The position numbers and the translations under genes were made by a program. The notes beneath the pieces are model-generated. The model was not told the origin of the DNA, made no database searches, and saw only the letters and a list, made by a program, of their open reading frames with translations. A DNA stretch of 64,000 nucleotides from an uncultured Tateyamaria sp. (GTDB lineage Bacteria; Pseudomonadota; Alphaproteobacteria; Rhodobacterales; Rhodobacteraceae), in the NCBI RefSeq assembly GCF_947503385.1, contig NZ_CANNDO010000002.1, forward strand, positions 310,001 through 374,000, given 5' to 3'. Within the stretch, counting starts at the first letter, position 1. Each line of letters opens with the position of its first letter. Below are positions 1 through 8,143 of the stretch, piece after piece.

Positions 1-776
1 CTGTCAAAGGCACCAAGCTGGACCAGTCGTGTGCCCGCAGGCAATGCGCTGGCTTCGAGATCTTGTGCACTTGCGGGTGTTGCGGCAGGCGTGCTGGCCG
101 GGATGACGACGGCCGGTGCCGTGCGCGGGCGCAACTGTGGCCGGATGGACGATTTGGGGCCGGGTCCCTGCACCACCGGAGCGGTCGGCGTCACCTGTGG
201 CACCTGCGCTGCCGTGATGGAGGCGAGCACCGGTTGGACTTCGTTGTCGAGGGTGTCGATGGGTGTGGCATCTGCGGTCAACTGGCTGACCAGCGCGTCG
301 ATCTCTCCGGCTTGCAGCGCCTGCGTGACGTCCACCGCGTCTTGGTCGAGGCTGGCGGCGACATCCAGCGGTGCGGGCTGTTGCACCGGTGCAACCGTTT
401 CGATCATTGGTGCGTCTTCCTCGGCCAGCTCCATCGGTTGCGGCGCAAGGACAAGGCGGTCGGCAGGTGCGGCGGCAGATCCCGCCGCGGCCACTTCGTT
501 CACCGAAAGGCCGGTGTTTTGCGCCAACTGGCCGCCGGGATCGGCGGGACGGACGCGCATATCGCCTTCGGCGGCGCGCACCACCGGGATGCCCGACACA
601 TCGCGCATCACAAGGTTGTATCCCCAGACACCAACCCCTGCGATCAGCGCTACGGACGCCACTGAGCCAGCCAGATTTGTCATTTTCTTGAAGGTGTTAG
701 AATGCGGCGCAGCCTGCGCGTGCGGAACGCTCGCACCCACGTAGCCCACGTTATGGGTATAGTGCATATTTGCCAT
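1..776 (-). CDS. SPOR domain-containing protein (C-terminus beyond window)
   Basis: Reading the minus strand from an ATG at 776 gives an open frame with no stop before the window edge, about 258 residues. After a short polar N-terminus there is one membrane segment (residues about 38-53, rich in A, V, G and ending in GVWGYN). A long Ala/Pro-rich linker follows, and the last visible residues GTRLVQLGAFD match the start of a SPOR domain, the peptidoglycan-binding fold that recruits proteins to denuded glycan at the division septum. GAGG lies about 6 bases upstream of the ATG. An alternative in-frame ATG is at 767. It follows argS by 80 bases on the same strand, so co-transcription is likely. 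The C-terminal part of the SPOR domain is not in view. Confidence 0.8.
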   Translation of the reverse strand, partial: MANMHYTHNVGYVGASVPHAQAAPHSNTFKKMTNLAGSVASVALIAGVGVWGYNLVMRDVSGIPVVRAAEGDMRVRPADPGGQLAQNTGLSVNEVAAAGSAAAPADRLVLAPQPMELAEEDAPMIETVAPVQQPAPLDVAASLDQDAVDVTQALQAGEIDALVSQLTADATPIDTLDNEVQPVLASITAAQVPQVTPTAPVVQGPGPKSSIRPQLRPRTAPAVVIPASTPAATPASAQDLEASALPAGTRLVQLGAFD

Positions 777-856
777 TTTTGCCTCGTCGCCCGCGCGGAT
801 ACGTGCCCACGCAGGTCATCTTGATTGGTTTGCCTGTGTGCCCCTGTTGCGGGACG

Positions 857-2599
857 TCAGCGCAGCTCGTTGGCTGGCGTTACACCCAAAATACCAAGGC
901 CGGCGGATATAACAAGCATTGTGGCCCGCGCGAGGGCGATTTTTGCCTGTGTGGTCGCGGCGTCGTCCTGGACGAACCGCAATTCCGGCAAATCATTGCC
1001 CTTGTTCCACAGGCCGTGGAACGTGCCCGCAAGGTCATAGAGGTAAAACGCAACCCGGTGCGGTTCGTTGGTGCGCGCCGCCGTTTCCACAAGGCGTGGC
1101 CATTCCGCCAGCTTGGCGGCAAGGCCCAATTCGGCCTCATGGGCGATGCGGGTCAGATCGGCGGATTGCAGCGTGGCATCATCGGCGGCAATCCCCGCCT
1201 CCGCTGCTTTGCGCAGCACGGAGGCGCCGCGCGCATGGGCGTATTGCACGTAAAACACCGGGTTTTCGCGGGACTGTTCCAACACCTTGTCGAAATCAAA
1301 GTCGAGCGGTGCGTCGTTCTTGCGGGTCAGCATGTGGAACCGGGTCACATCCGGGCCGACCTGATCGACCACATCGCGCAGGGTGACAAAGGTCCCTGCC
1401 CGCTTGGACATTTTGAACGGCTCGCCGTTCTTGAACAGTTTCACCAACTGCGTGAGCTTGATGTCCAGCGGCACTTGGCCCTCGGACAGGGCCGACACCG
1501 CCGCCTTCATCCGTTTGACATAGCCCCCGTGATCCGCGCCAAAGACGTCGATCAGAGCATCAAAGCCGCGCTGCACCTTGTCGTAGTGGTAGGCAATGTC
1601 AGGCGCGAAATAGGTCCACGCCCCGTCAGATTTCATCACGGGACGATCCACATCATCACCGTGTTCGGTGGATTTGAACAAGGTCTGTTCGCGCGGCTCC
1701 CAGTCTTCGGGCTTTTTGCCCTTGGGCGGCTCAAGCACACCTTCGTAGATCAGACCCTTGGACCGCAGATCGTCCAACGCGGCCTCGATCCGTCCGGTGC
1801 CGTACAGCGACTTTTCAGAGTAAAACACGTCCATTTCGACGCCGAGCGCCTTTAGGTCGGACCGGATGAGGTCCATCATCGCCTCAGTGGCAAACTCGCG
1901 CACATCTGTCAGCCAGAACTGTTCGCCCTTGTCGACATATGCATCGCCCACCTTGTCCTTGAGCGCCTCGCCGACCGGGATCAGATAGTCGCCCGGATAG
2001 GTGCCATCCTCAAAGGCGACGTCCTGCCCATGCGCCTCAAGATACCGCAAGTAAACCGAACGGGCGAGCACATCGACCTGCGCGCCGCCGTCATTGATGT
2101 AGTATTCGCGCGTCACGTCGTAGCCTGCGTAATCCAGCAGCGACGCCAGCGCGTCTCCAAAAACTGCGCCCCGCGTGTGACCGACATGCAGCGGCCCGGT
2201 GGGGTTGGCCGAGACATATTCCACGTTCACCTTTGCGCCCCGCCCCAGATCAGACCGGCCAAAGGTGTCTCCGGCCCGCAGCACTGCGCCGATCACCTGC
2301 TGCCAGACCAATGGCGCCAGCCGCAGGTTCAGGAAACCCGGCCCTGCGACCTTGGCACTGGTGATGCGCGGATCGTCGGCGAGCCGCGTGGCCAACGCCT
2401 CGGCGATATCGCGGGGCTTCAGCCCTGCCGGTTTGGCCAGCACCATCGCGGCATTGGTTGCCATATCGCCATGCGCTGCATCGCGCGGCGGCTCGACCGT
2501 GACATTTGCGGTGCTCAGCCCTTCGGGCAGCGTGCCTTCGGCGGTCAGAGTGGCCAGCGTGTCGATCACGAGCACGCGGATATCGGCAAAGAGGTTCAT
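857..2599 (-). CDS. argS: arginyl-tRNA synthetase
   Basis: Class I aminoacyl-tRNA synthetase that charges tRNA-Arg with arginine in the cytoplasm. The 580 residues are the normal length for alphaproteobacterial ArgS. The N-terminal add-1 domain (residues about 1-110) is followed by the HIGH signature as HVGH at 138-141 within [14 protein letters not shown], and the KMSKS signature as KMSKR at 396-400. The C-terminal DALR anticodon-binding region ends in ELR. AGGACA precedes the ATG by about 8 bases. The gene lies downstream of dgt (111-base gap) and upstream of the SPOR gene, an order I associate with Rhodobacteraceae. All key motifs are intact. Confidence 0.97.
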   Translation of the reverse strand: MNLFADIRVLVIDTLATLTAEGTLPEGLSTANVTVEPPRDAAHGDMATNAAMVLAKPAGLKPRDIAEALATRLADDPRITSAKVAGPGFLNLRLAPLVWQQVIGAVLRAGDTFGRSDLGRGAKVNVEYVSANPTGPLHVGHTRGAVFGDALASLLDYAGYDVTREYYINDGGAQVDVLARSVYLRYLEAHGQDVAFEDGTYPGDYLIPVGEALKDKVGDAYVDKGEQFWLTDVREFATEAMMDLIRSDLKALGVEMDVFYSEKSLYGTGRIEAALDDLRSKGLIYEGVLEPPKGKKPEDWEPREQTLFKSTEHGDDVDRPVMKSDGAWTYFAPDIAYHYDKVQRGFDALIDVFGADHGGYVKRMKAAVSALSEGQVPLDIKLTQLVKLFKNGEPFKMSKRAGTFVTLRDVVDQVGPDVTRFHMLTRKNDAPLDFDFDKVLEQSRENPVFYVQYAHARGASVLRKAAEAGIAADDATLQSADLTRIAHEAELGLAAKLAEWPRLVETAARTNEPHRVAFYLYDLAGTFHGLWNKGNDLPELRFVQDDAATTQAKIALARATMLVISAGLGILGVTPANELR

Positions 2600-2709
2600 G
2601 CAGCTGTCCTGAATTGGTCGCGTGGCGGTGTATCAGGTGCGGCGGTCAGGTCAATGTTGATGTCGCGAAACCAACCGCCAGCCATCTCCCGCGTCGGGCA
2701 CCATAGTGT

Positions 2710-3849
2710 TCAGCCAAGGAGGCGCGCGTGCTCCTGAAAGGCAAAGCGGTCGGTCATACCCGACACATAGTCACAGACAATGCGCGCCAATTGCGTCTCG
2801 TTCCCATCCGCCCGAGCGACGTCTGCCTGCCAGCGATCCGGAAGCAGGCTGGGGTCATTGAGGAACACGGGAAAGACATCGTGGATGATCTGCGTCACCT
2901 CTTCGCGCTTTTCCATCACCGACGGCGCGCGGTACATGTTGTGAAACAGAAAATGGCGGATGACCTGCAAATCGGCCCACATCGCGTCCGAGAACCGGAT
3001 GACGGGGCGGCCCAGATGCCGGATGTCTGCAACGTTACGTGCCCCGCACCCGTCGAGGCTGGCGCGCGACGTGTCGATCACGTCGCTGACCATCGCACCA
3101 AAGACACGGCGCAAGCCCTCGTGTCGGCGGCGCATGGCGTCCAGCCCGGGATATTGCGCGTCCACAGCAGCAAAGGCATCGCTGACGATGGGCAAGGAGC
3201 ACATCGCCTCTTCGTCGATCAGGCCTGCGCGCAACCCGTCATGCAGATCGTGGTTGTTGTACGCAATGTCGTCGGACAGTGCCGCCACCTGCGCCTCGGC
3301 GCTGGCATGGGTGTCGAGTTCCAGATCGTGGAGCGCCGTGTACTCCGCCAATGCATAAGGCAGGTCGCCCGTTACCGGGCCGTTGTGCTTCGCGATACCT
3401 TCCAGAGTTTCCCAAGTGAGGTTCAGCCCATCGAAATCCGCATAATGACATTCCAGCCGGGTCACGATCTTGATCGCCTGCGCATTGTGGTCGAAACCGC
3501 CATAGGGGGCCATCAGCACATGCAGCGCATCCTCTCCGGTATGGCCAAATGGCGGGTGGCCCAGATCGTGGGCCAGCGCGACCGCCTCTGTCAGACCGTC
3601 GTTCAAACCCAATGCGCCGGCAATGGTGCGCGCCACCTGCCCCACCTCAATCGAATGGGTCAGTCGGGTGCGATAATAGTCGCCTTCATGCTCCACGAAC
3701 ACTTGCGTCTTGTGCTTGAGCCGCCGAAAGGCCGACGCGTGAATGATCCTGTCCCGGTCGCGCTGAAACGCGGACCGAAAGGCACTCTCTTCTTCCTGAA
3801 CACGCCGTCCCCGGGCATGGGCGGGATCAGAGGCATAGGCGGCCTGCAT
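2710..3849 (-). CDS. dgt: dGTP triphosphohydrolase-like HD phosphohydrolase
   Basis: HD-superfamily enzyme that hydrolyses dGTP (or other dNTPs) to the nucleoside and triphosphate, limiting dNTP pools. The protein is 379 residues from the ATG at 3849. That start is chosen because AAGGACC lies just upstream and the product begins as relatives do (MQAAYASDPAHARGRR). A longer frame from 3903 would run back into the erpA promoter. Metal-binding residues are visible: H65 in RTRLTHSIEVGQ, the HD pair at 94-95 in AHDLGHPPFGH, and a later D in ALSDDIAYNNHD. It is divergent from erpA, whose start is 81 bases away, so the two promoters share a short region. Confidence 0.93.
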   Translation of the reverse strand: MQAAYASDPAHARGRRVQEEESAFRSAFQRDRDRIIHASAFRRLKHKTQVFVEHEGDYYRTRLTHSIEVGQVARTIAGALGLNDGLTEAVALAHDLGHPPFGHTGEDALHVLMAPYGGFDHNAQAIKIVTRLECHYADFDGLNLTWETLEGIAKHNGPVTGDLPYALAEYTALHDLELDTHASAEAQVAALSDDIAYNNHDLHDGLRAGLIDEEAMCSLPIVSDAFAAVDAQYPGLDAMRRRHEGLRRVFGAMVSDVIDTSRASLDGCGARNVADIRHLGRPVIRFSDAMWADLQVIRHFLFHNMYRAPSVMEKREEVTQIIHDVFPVFLNDPSLLPDRWQADVARADGNETQLARIVCDYVSGMTDRFAFQEHARLLG

Positions 3850-3929
3850 GGGTGGTGGTCCTTGTCGCCTGTTCCACCCTTGCATATATTGCACATGCAG
3901 CACGAAGAAAACCCAAGCGGAGCACGGTC

Positions 3930-4253
3930 ATGAACCTGCCACCCACTGTCACCCCCCGCGCCTTCGAGCGCCTGTCCGAGATCGGCGCGGCCGCAGACGG
4001 CAAAGCATTGCGCGTGGCCGTCGAAGGGGGCGGATGTTCGGGCTTTCAATACGAGATTGCCTTGGACGACCCCAAGGAGGATGATCTGATCCTCGAAGAC
4101 GGGGGCGAGCGGGTCGTTGTGGACGCGATCAGCCTGCCGTTTCTGGCCAACGCCGTCATTGATTTTTCCGAAGAGCTGATTGGCGCTCGGTTCGTCATCA
4201 ACAACCCGAACGCCACCAGTTCCTGCGGCTGCGGCACATCGTTCTCGATGTAG
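3930..4253 (+). CDS. erpA: HesB/IscA-family iron-sulfur cluster insertion protein
   Basis: A-type carrier that delivers Fe-S clusters to apoproteins. The 107 residues are typical. The three ligand cysteines are present: C36 in EGGGCSGFQY and C99/C101 in the C-terminal SCGCGTSF. The ATG at 3930 is preferred over an upstream in-frame ATG at 3852 because the HesB fold begins at VTPRAFERL and GGAG lies 9 bases before it. The upstream extension overlaps the dgt start. The gene is divergent from dgt. The symbol erpA follows common usage for the single A-type protein in this group; iscA would be equally defensible. Confidence 0.9.
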   Translation: MNLPPTVTPRAFERLSEIGAAADGKALRVAVEGGGCSGFQYEIALDDPKEDDLILEDGGERVVVDAISLPFLANAVIDFSEELIGARFVINNPNATSSCGCGTSFSM

Positions 4254-4256
4254 CGT

Positions 4257-5321
4257 TCAACGCGTCGGCGTGCCCGCCCGCGCAAAGGTTTCAAAGAACG
4301 GCTCGAACCGCGGCGCGCTTTCTGCGGCTGCGATGATCGCGGCGGCCTCGGGCGGTATCGCCTCCAGCACCGCATCGCGCATGTTGTGCCAATGGGGCTG
4401 GCGCGCATCCGCCAGCGACATCAGAACCGCCGACATCGGTCGCAGGGCACTGTCTGCCGCCGCGCGCGGCGCAAAGACGGCGCGACCTTGGGGCACAACA
4501 GCCCCGCTGTCATCATGTCCCATCACCGCAACTGCCCACAGCGACACAAGATATTCGTGATACCCATCGGACAGGGATGCATCCGCATCATGCTCCACCC
4601 GATAGTCTTGCAAATGGTCGCGCACTGCATTTTCCCACAGTTCGCACGGCTTTTGACGTGCTTGACGCAAAGCCACGCAAATCTCGGCCAGCAAATCCAT
4701 GTTCTGGTCGAGATAGGCCAGAATTCCCGCATATTCGAGGCTGCAAATCGCCGACTGTGACAGCTGCGGATCGCGGCGGCCATATTCCGACAGATAGAAC
4801 ACGATATGGGTCAGTTCATAGGCAGCCTTCTTGTTGGGCAAGGCAAAGGTGGCCGAACGTTCAGTGAATGCGCGCAACCGGTCGTCCAGCCCCGCATCCG
4901 CCGCCGCGCGCACTCCGCGACGCGCCAACAGACGGCGCGCCTCGGCACGTTGCAGATCGCTCAGTTCTGCATCAGCAAGCCCCTGGCGAGCCACGGTCTC
5001 GCACAGGTGTTGCATCTGCTCTCCGGGCAGCCCGAGGTCTTCGAGATCAAGGCCGATGGACAGCAAAAACCGATAGTATTGCGGGAAAAACGTCAGTCGT
5101 TCGGGCAGGCTCTGATAGAAACCGGCCAACGGGACCAATGCGTCCGGCGTCACGCGTTGCCCGGTGCATTCGAGTATGTTCAGCAGTTCCGCGTTCTCCT
5201 TAAGCCAGAACACGTCATCGCGGATACGCCGATGTTTGGCAAAGCACCCGATCAGGGCCGGTGTCCGCTCGGCCAGACGCAGGCGTCGCGGCGGGACGTT
5301 CAGGGAAATGATGTTGCTCAT
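4257..5321 (-). CDS. uncharacterised 354-residue protein, partner of the repeat peptide
   Basis: I do not recognise a function. The ATG at 5321 is preferred because AAGGAGAG sits 7 bases upstream. A longer frame from 5363 would overlap the repeat gene's stop by ATGA but has no good ribosome site. The product looks largely helical, soluble and without a signal peptide. Conserved-looking aromatic/acidic stretches are FYQSLPERLTFFPQYYRFL, KKAAYELTHIVFYLSEYG and DGYHEYLVSLWAV. The ELTH..FYL..YG pattern reminds me of uncharacterised proteins in natural-product loci, but that is recollection only. It starts 38 bases after the repeat-peptide gene on the same strand, with an equally strong ribosome site, so the two form a cassette. 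Its stop is 4 bases from the convergent erpA stop. Confidence 0.85.
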   Translation of the reverse strand: MSNIISLNVPPRRLRLAERTPALIGCFAKHRRIRDDVFWLKENAELLNILECTGQRVTPDALVPLAGFYQSLPERLTFFPQYYRFLLSIGLDLEDLGLPGEQMQHLCETVARQGLADAELSDLQRAEARRLLARRGVRAAADAGLDDRLRAFTERSATFALPNKKAAYELTHIVFYLSEYGRRDPQLSQSAICSLEYAGILAYLDQNMDLLAEICVALRQARQKPCELWENAVRDHLQDYRVEHDADASLSDGYHEYLVSLWAVAVMGHDDSGAVVPQGRAVFAPRAAADSALRPMSAVLMSLADARQPHWHNMRDAVLEAIPPEAAAIIAAAESAPRFEPFFETFARAGTPTR

Positions 5322-5359
5322 AGTGTCTCTCCTTGTCTGATCGTCCCGCCCGCTGTCAC

Positions 5360-5818
5360 TCACGAGCCAGAAGAAAAGAGGCCGGTGACATCACCTGCTT
5401 GCGTGGCGCTTGCTGTGGGGGCCGAACCGGATGAGAACATCCCCGTCGCGTCGCCTGCTGTGGTGACGGTGCCCTGCGGTGCGGACCCGGATGAAAACAT
5501 CTCAACCGCGTCGCCGGTGCTGGTCTCGGACGTCAGCGGCGCAGAGCCGGACGAGAACATTTCAACCGCATCACCAGCAGTGGCATCCGTCGTCATGGGG
5601 GCCGAACCGGACGAGAACATGTGCACGCCGTCACCGGTTGCAACACCGCCCGTCACGGGTGCAGAACCGGACGAAAACATCTCAACCGCATCGCCGGTCA
5701 GACCGTCCGTTGCCGTAGGCGCGGAACCCGAGGAGAACATTTCGATCCCGTCACCCGTATGCAGGGCGTCGCAGGACAAAACACTGATTTCACGGACAGA
5801 TTTGAGAAGTGCAGTCAT
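5360..5818 (-). CDS. seven-repeat peptide: leader plus GDxxxMFSSGSAP units
   Basis: A 152-residue protein with exact internal architecture: residues 1-20 are a leader (MTALLKSVREISVLSCDALH), then seven units begin every 20 residues at 21, 41, 61, 81, 101, 121 and 141. Each unit is (T/A)GD(A/G/V)(V/I/T)(E/H/G)(M/L)FSSGSAP followed by a six-residue variable spacer. The last unit stops at FSSGS. The units differ at many synonymous positions, so the protein sequence is under selection and this is not a recent DNA slippage product. The only Cys is in the leader. AAGGAG lies 7 bases before the ATG. The layout resembles multi-core precursor peptides or repeat-displaying structural proteins; the function is unknown. 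It is the first gene of a cassette with the 354-residue protein. Confidence 0.9.
   Translation of the reverse strand: MTALLKSVREISVLSCDALHTGDGIEMFSSGSAPTATDGLTGDAVEMFSSGSAPVTGGVATGDGVHMFSSGSAPMTTDATAGDAVEMFSSGSAPLTSETSTGDAVEMFSSGSAPQGTVTTAGDATGMFSSGSAPTASATQAGDVTGLFSSGS
5363..5758 (-). repeat. 60-bp in-frame tandem repeat, seven units
   Basis: Coding tandem repeat inside the peptide gene. The period is exactly 60 bases (20 codons) and the last copy is cut after 12 codons. The most conserved part encodes MFSSGSAP. Codons vary between copies (for example TTC/TTT for Phe, TCA/TCG/TCC for Ser), showing age and amino-acid-level constraint. Confidence 0.92.
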
Positions 5819-5849
5819 TGGTATTCTCCTTCGTAGCGGGCTTACTCAC

Positions 5850-5890
5850 CCTAAAGTTGCAATACCCAATTTGTTGCAGCCTAAAATTGC
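5850..5890. promoter_or_regulatory. direct repeat CCTAAA(G/A)TTGC, possible operator
   Basis: CCTAAAGTTGC at 5850-5860 and CCTAAAATTGC at 5880-5890 are direct repeats with starts 30 bases apart (about three helical turns). Both are followed closely by TACC. They lie 32-72 bases upstream of the repeat-peptide start codon. The spacing and position suit a regulator bound on one DNA face; this is inference. Confidence 0.4.
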
Positions 5891-6010
5891 GTACCGCCAG
5901 ACAAAAATGCAGCCCGAGGCACAGTCCCGGCGGGTTGTCCACATAAGGAAAACAATAGAAGTCGTTGAGTGATCTGCGCTTTGCCCAGAGGCATCCATGG
6001 GCAAAAAAAC

Positions 6011-6019
6011 TTATCCACA
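6011..6019 (+). promoter_or_regulatory. DnaA-box consensus TTATCCACA
   Basis: Exact match to the high-affinity DnaA box. A weaker relative, TTGTCCACA, is at 5935-5943. An isolated box here more likely regulates a neighbouring gene or titrates DnaA than marks an origin, because neither dnaA/dnaN nor a box cluster is nearby. Confidence 0.4.
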
Positions 6020-6087
6020 GCACTGAAATTACTACCGTTTTAGGCGAGTACTGCGAGAATTACTCTCTTTTAACCCGAATCAATTGG

Positions 6088-6102
6088 TTAAGAAATAGTT
6101 AA
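6088..6102. promoter_or_regulatory. candidate CtrA box TTAA-N7-TTAA
   Basis: TTAAGAAATAGTTAA matches the spacing of the alphaproteobacterial CtrA consensus, and a third TTAA lies at 6070-6073. The site is 80-94 bases upstream of xthA and about 270 bases upstream of the repeat-peptide gene. The core is short and AT-rich, so chance is possible. Confidence 0.35.
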
Positions 6103-6181
6103 TTTACCGTGCGCGGCGCAACGGCCACCCTTGCCCATGTGCGCAGGTTGGGTCACATCTGGTCAAAACCGGGAGGCGCAC

Positions 6182-6964
6182 ATGAAAGTCGCGACATTCA
6201 ACATCAACGGAATAAAGGCCCGGATCGAAGCCCTGCCGCGCTGGCTGGACAGCGCTGACCCGGATGTTGTGGTCCTGCAAGAGATCAAGTCAGTGGACGA
6301 CGCCTTTCCCCACGCGCTGTTCGAGGACCGCGGCTACAATGTTGAAACCCACGGGCAGAAATCGTTCAACGGCGTGGCCCTTCTGTCCAAGCTGCCACTC
6401 GAAGATGTGACCCGCGGCCTGCCCGGCGACGAGAGCGACGAACAGGCCCGCTATATCGAGGCAACGGTGATGGGCGACACCACCGCCATCAGGGTGTGCG
6501 GGTTGTACCTGCCCAACGGCAACCCCTGTCCGGGACCGAAATACGACTACAAACTGGCGTGGATGGAACGGTTGCGCGCCCGTGCGGCGGCCCTGCTCGC
6601 GGCAGAAACCCCGTTCCTGATGACAGGCGACTACAACATCATCCCGCAGGCCGAGGATGCGCGCCGCCCCGAGGCGTGGCGCGAGGACGCGTTGTTCCGT
6701 CTCGAAAGCCGCACCGCTTTTCGGCGTCTGACAGCGCTTGGCCTGACCGACGCGTTTCGCGCTCGCACCTTTGGGCCGGAGCATTATTCATTCTGGGATT
6801 ATCAGGCCGGGGCATGGAACCGCGACGATGGCATTCGCATCGACCATTTCCTGCTGTGTCCCTATACATCGGATTTGCTACAGGATTGTCAGATCGACAA
6901 GGCGACGCGCGGCGAGGAAAAACCATCCGACCACGTGCCTGTCTGGGTCGATCTCGCCGCCTGA
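6182..6964 (+). CDS. xthA: exodeoxyribonuclease III
   Basis: AP endonuclease / 3'-5' exonuclease of base-excision repair (endonuclease/exonuclease/phosphatase fold). The product is 260 residues from the ATG at 6182, which has GGGAGG just upstream; an in-frame ATG at 6131 lacks this. Catalytic residues are visible: N7 (TFNINGIKAR), E34 (LQEIKS), D150 and N152 (TGDYNI), D221-H222 (IRIDHFL) and D250-H251 (PSDHVPV). The order and length are those of XthA. It is divergent from the repeat-peptide cassette. A GC-rich palindrome (GCGCCGCGGCGC) follows the stop and could form a hairpin. Confidence 0.95.
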   Translation: MKVATFNINGIKARIEALPRWLDSADPDVVVLQEIKSVDDAFPHALFEDRGYNVETHGQKSFNGVALLSKLPLEDVTRGLPGDESDEQARYIEATVMGDTTAIRVCGLYLPNGNPCPGPKYDYKLAWMERLRARAAALLAAETPFLMTGDYNIIPQAEDARRPEAWREDALFRLESRTAFRRLTALGLTDAFRARTFGPEHYSFWDYQAGAWNRDDGIRIDHFLLCPYTSDLLQDCQIDKATRGEEKPSDHVPVWVDLAA

Positions 6965-7015
6965 ACGCTCACATATGAGGGCGCCGCGGCGCGGTCGGTA
7001 AAGACGCAAATGTAG

Positions 7016-7450
7016 TCACCGGATAAGGACCGTGCTGCGTTGGGCCCACAAATATATGGGCAACTGTTCGTTGATCAGGACCCGATCGTCGCCTCCCAGC
7101 CCGCGCAAGACTTCGAACAGGTAGGTGACGCCGGTATAGGCAACGAAATCCGCGTTCATCCTGTCGCGAAAGGCTGCAACGCCAAGGATTGGCGCGTCGA
7201 CACGTTTGTCATTGCCAGCTACCGCCGTGCCTGCGCAATTCCAGCCTGCGGTGTTGCCGACGCCCACGCAGTTCGGTTCGACCGAAGTGATGTTCTGATC
7301 CGCATCAAAGCCGCAAAGGTTGTCGGAGCCAAACATGTCCACCCCCACCGCAAAGCGATGATCCGTGTCCGGCCGCACAAACTGCGCCGTCCCGGATGGC
7401 TGCACAGTCTTGCCATGGATGATCTGCATTTGCCGGTGCGCACTGCCCAT
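7016..7450 (-). CDS. hypothetical protein, possibly 5'-truncated
   Basis: A 144-residue frame with coding-like codon use that I do not recognise. Typical stretches are FAVGVDMFGSDNLCGFDADQN, VGNTAGWNCAGT, AFRDRMNADFVAY and LINEQLPIYLW; two Cys-containing segments could form disulfides. The ATG at 7450 (or 7429) has no evident ribosome site. The frame stays open for 14 codons upstream of the ATG with protein-like sequence (SDTRPAVGT) before a stop. This suggests that an N-terminal portion has been lost, or that start choice is unusual. It lies 108 bases downstream of the HNH gene on the same strand. Confidence 0.5.
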   Translation of the reverse strand: MGSAHRQMQIIHGKTVQPSGTAQFVRPDTDHRFAVGVDMFGSDNLCGFDADQNITSVEPNCVGVGNTAGWNCAGTAVAGNDKRVDAPILGVAAFRDRMNADFVAYTGVTYLFEVLRGLGGDDRVLINEQLPIYLWAQRSTVLIR

Positions 7451-7558
7451 CGTGCCAACCGCCGGGCGCGTGTCAGAACGGTATGAGAGGGGTCAAAGGG
7501 ACGGCGGGTGGGGCGCATTTGCGCGCAGGCGCAAACAGCGTCACCCGTCGTCCAGTGA

Positions 7559-8143
7559 TCACGCCTGCAACTCTGCGTCCCAGTACAGGAAATCCATCCA
7601 GCTTTCGTGCAGATGGTTCGGCGGGAACTTGCGGCCCATGTTGCGCAACTCTTCGGCCCCCGGCTGCCGTGGCGGTTTGCGCAGCGACATACCAGTGCGG
7701 TGCAACGCTTTGGACCCTTTGCGCAGATTGCACGGACTGCACGCCGCCACCACGTTCTGCCAGCTTGTCACGCCACCGCTCGCCCGTGGCACCACATGAT
7801 CAAAGGTCAGATCCCCCCGCGCACCGCAATACTGACAGCGGAATTCGTCGCGCAGAAATAAATTAAAGCGCGTGAAGGCCACGCGCTTTTGCGGTTTGAC
7901 GTAGTCTTTGAGAACGACAACCGATGGTATCCTGATCTCTGTACTTGGGCTGCGCACCACCTCTTCGTACTCGGCCACGATATCGACCCGGTCCAACCAG
8001 GCGGCCTTGACCGCCTCCTGCCACGGCCACAGCGACAAGGGATAGTAGCTCAGCGGTCGGTAATCCGCATTCAGCACCAACGCCGGGTGCTGTTTCAGCG
8101 CAGAGGGGCTGCGCACAAATTCCGTCCTGAAATCGCCGTCCAT
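7559..8143 (-). CDS. HNH endonuclease family protein
   Basis: A 194-residue protein with a complete HNH module: zinc cysteines C103/C106 (RCQYCGARG), the D115-H116 metal site in TFDHVVPRASGG, C135/C138 (CSPCN) and the final N139, then KGSKAL. The N-terminal half (VLNADYRPLSYYPLSLWPWQEAVK) is the sequence found in the widespread stand-alone HNH proteins of alphaproteobacteria, whose role is unproven. The ATG at 8143 is chosen because GGAG precedes it by 7 bases and the product starts like relatives; an upstream ATG at 8395 adds an unlikely basic extension. It is not associated with a methylase or other restriction partner. Confidence 0.88.
   Translation of the reverse strand: MDGDFRTEFVRSPSALKQHPALVLNADYRPLSYYPLSLWPWQEAVKAAWLDRVDIVAEYEEVVRSPSTEIRIPSVVVLKDYVKPQKRVAFTRFNLFLRDEFRCQYCGARGDLTFDHVVPRASGGVTSWQNVVAACSPCNLRKGSKALHRTGMSLRKPPRQPGAEELRNMGRKFPPNHLHESWMDFLYWDAELQA

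Larger units (their letters stand above)
5819..6181. other. intergenic region between the repeat-peptide gene and xthA
   Basis: This 363-base divergent region is clearly more AT-rich than its surroundings and has no convincing gene. It holds an 11-base direct repeat (5850 and 5880), a DnaA-box consensus (6011-6019) with a one-mismatch partner (5935-5943), and a TTAA-N7-TTAA CtrA-type site (6088-6102). It must carry promoters for both divergent genes. I could not pick unambiguous -35/-10 pairs. Confidence 0.6.

Noticed and set aside
5360..5818. Repeat peptide as a lanthipeptide precursor
   Set aside because: The seven repeats contain no cysteine; the only Cys is in the leader. Lanthionine or labionin rings cannot form in the repeats themselves.
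5360..5818. Repeat peptide as an RTX calcium protein
   Set aside because: The period is 20 residues with FSSGSAP cores, not the nine-residue GGxGxDxUx of RTX.
5819..6181. Replication origin suggested by DnaA boxes
   Set aside because: Only one exact and one near box, no cluster, and no dnaA, dnaN, parAB or repABC genes nearby.
7473..7742. Minus-strand frame overlapping the HNH gene 3' end
   Set aside because: Overlaps the HNH coding sequence in another frame and has proline/arginine-rich shadow composition.
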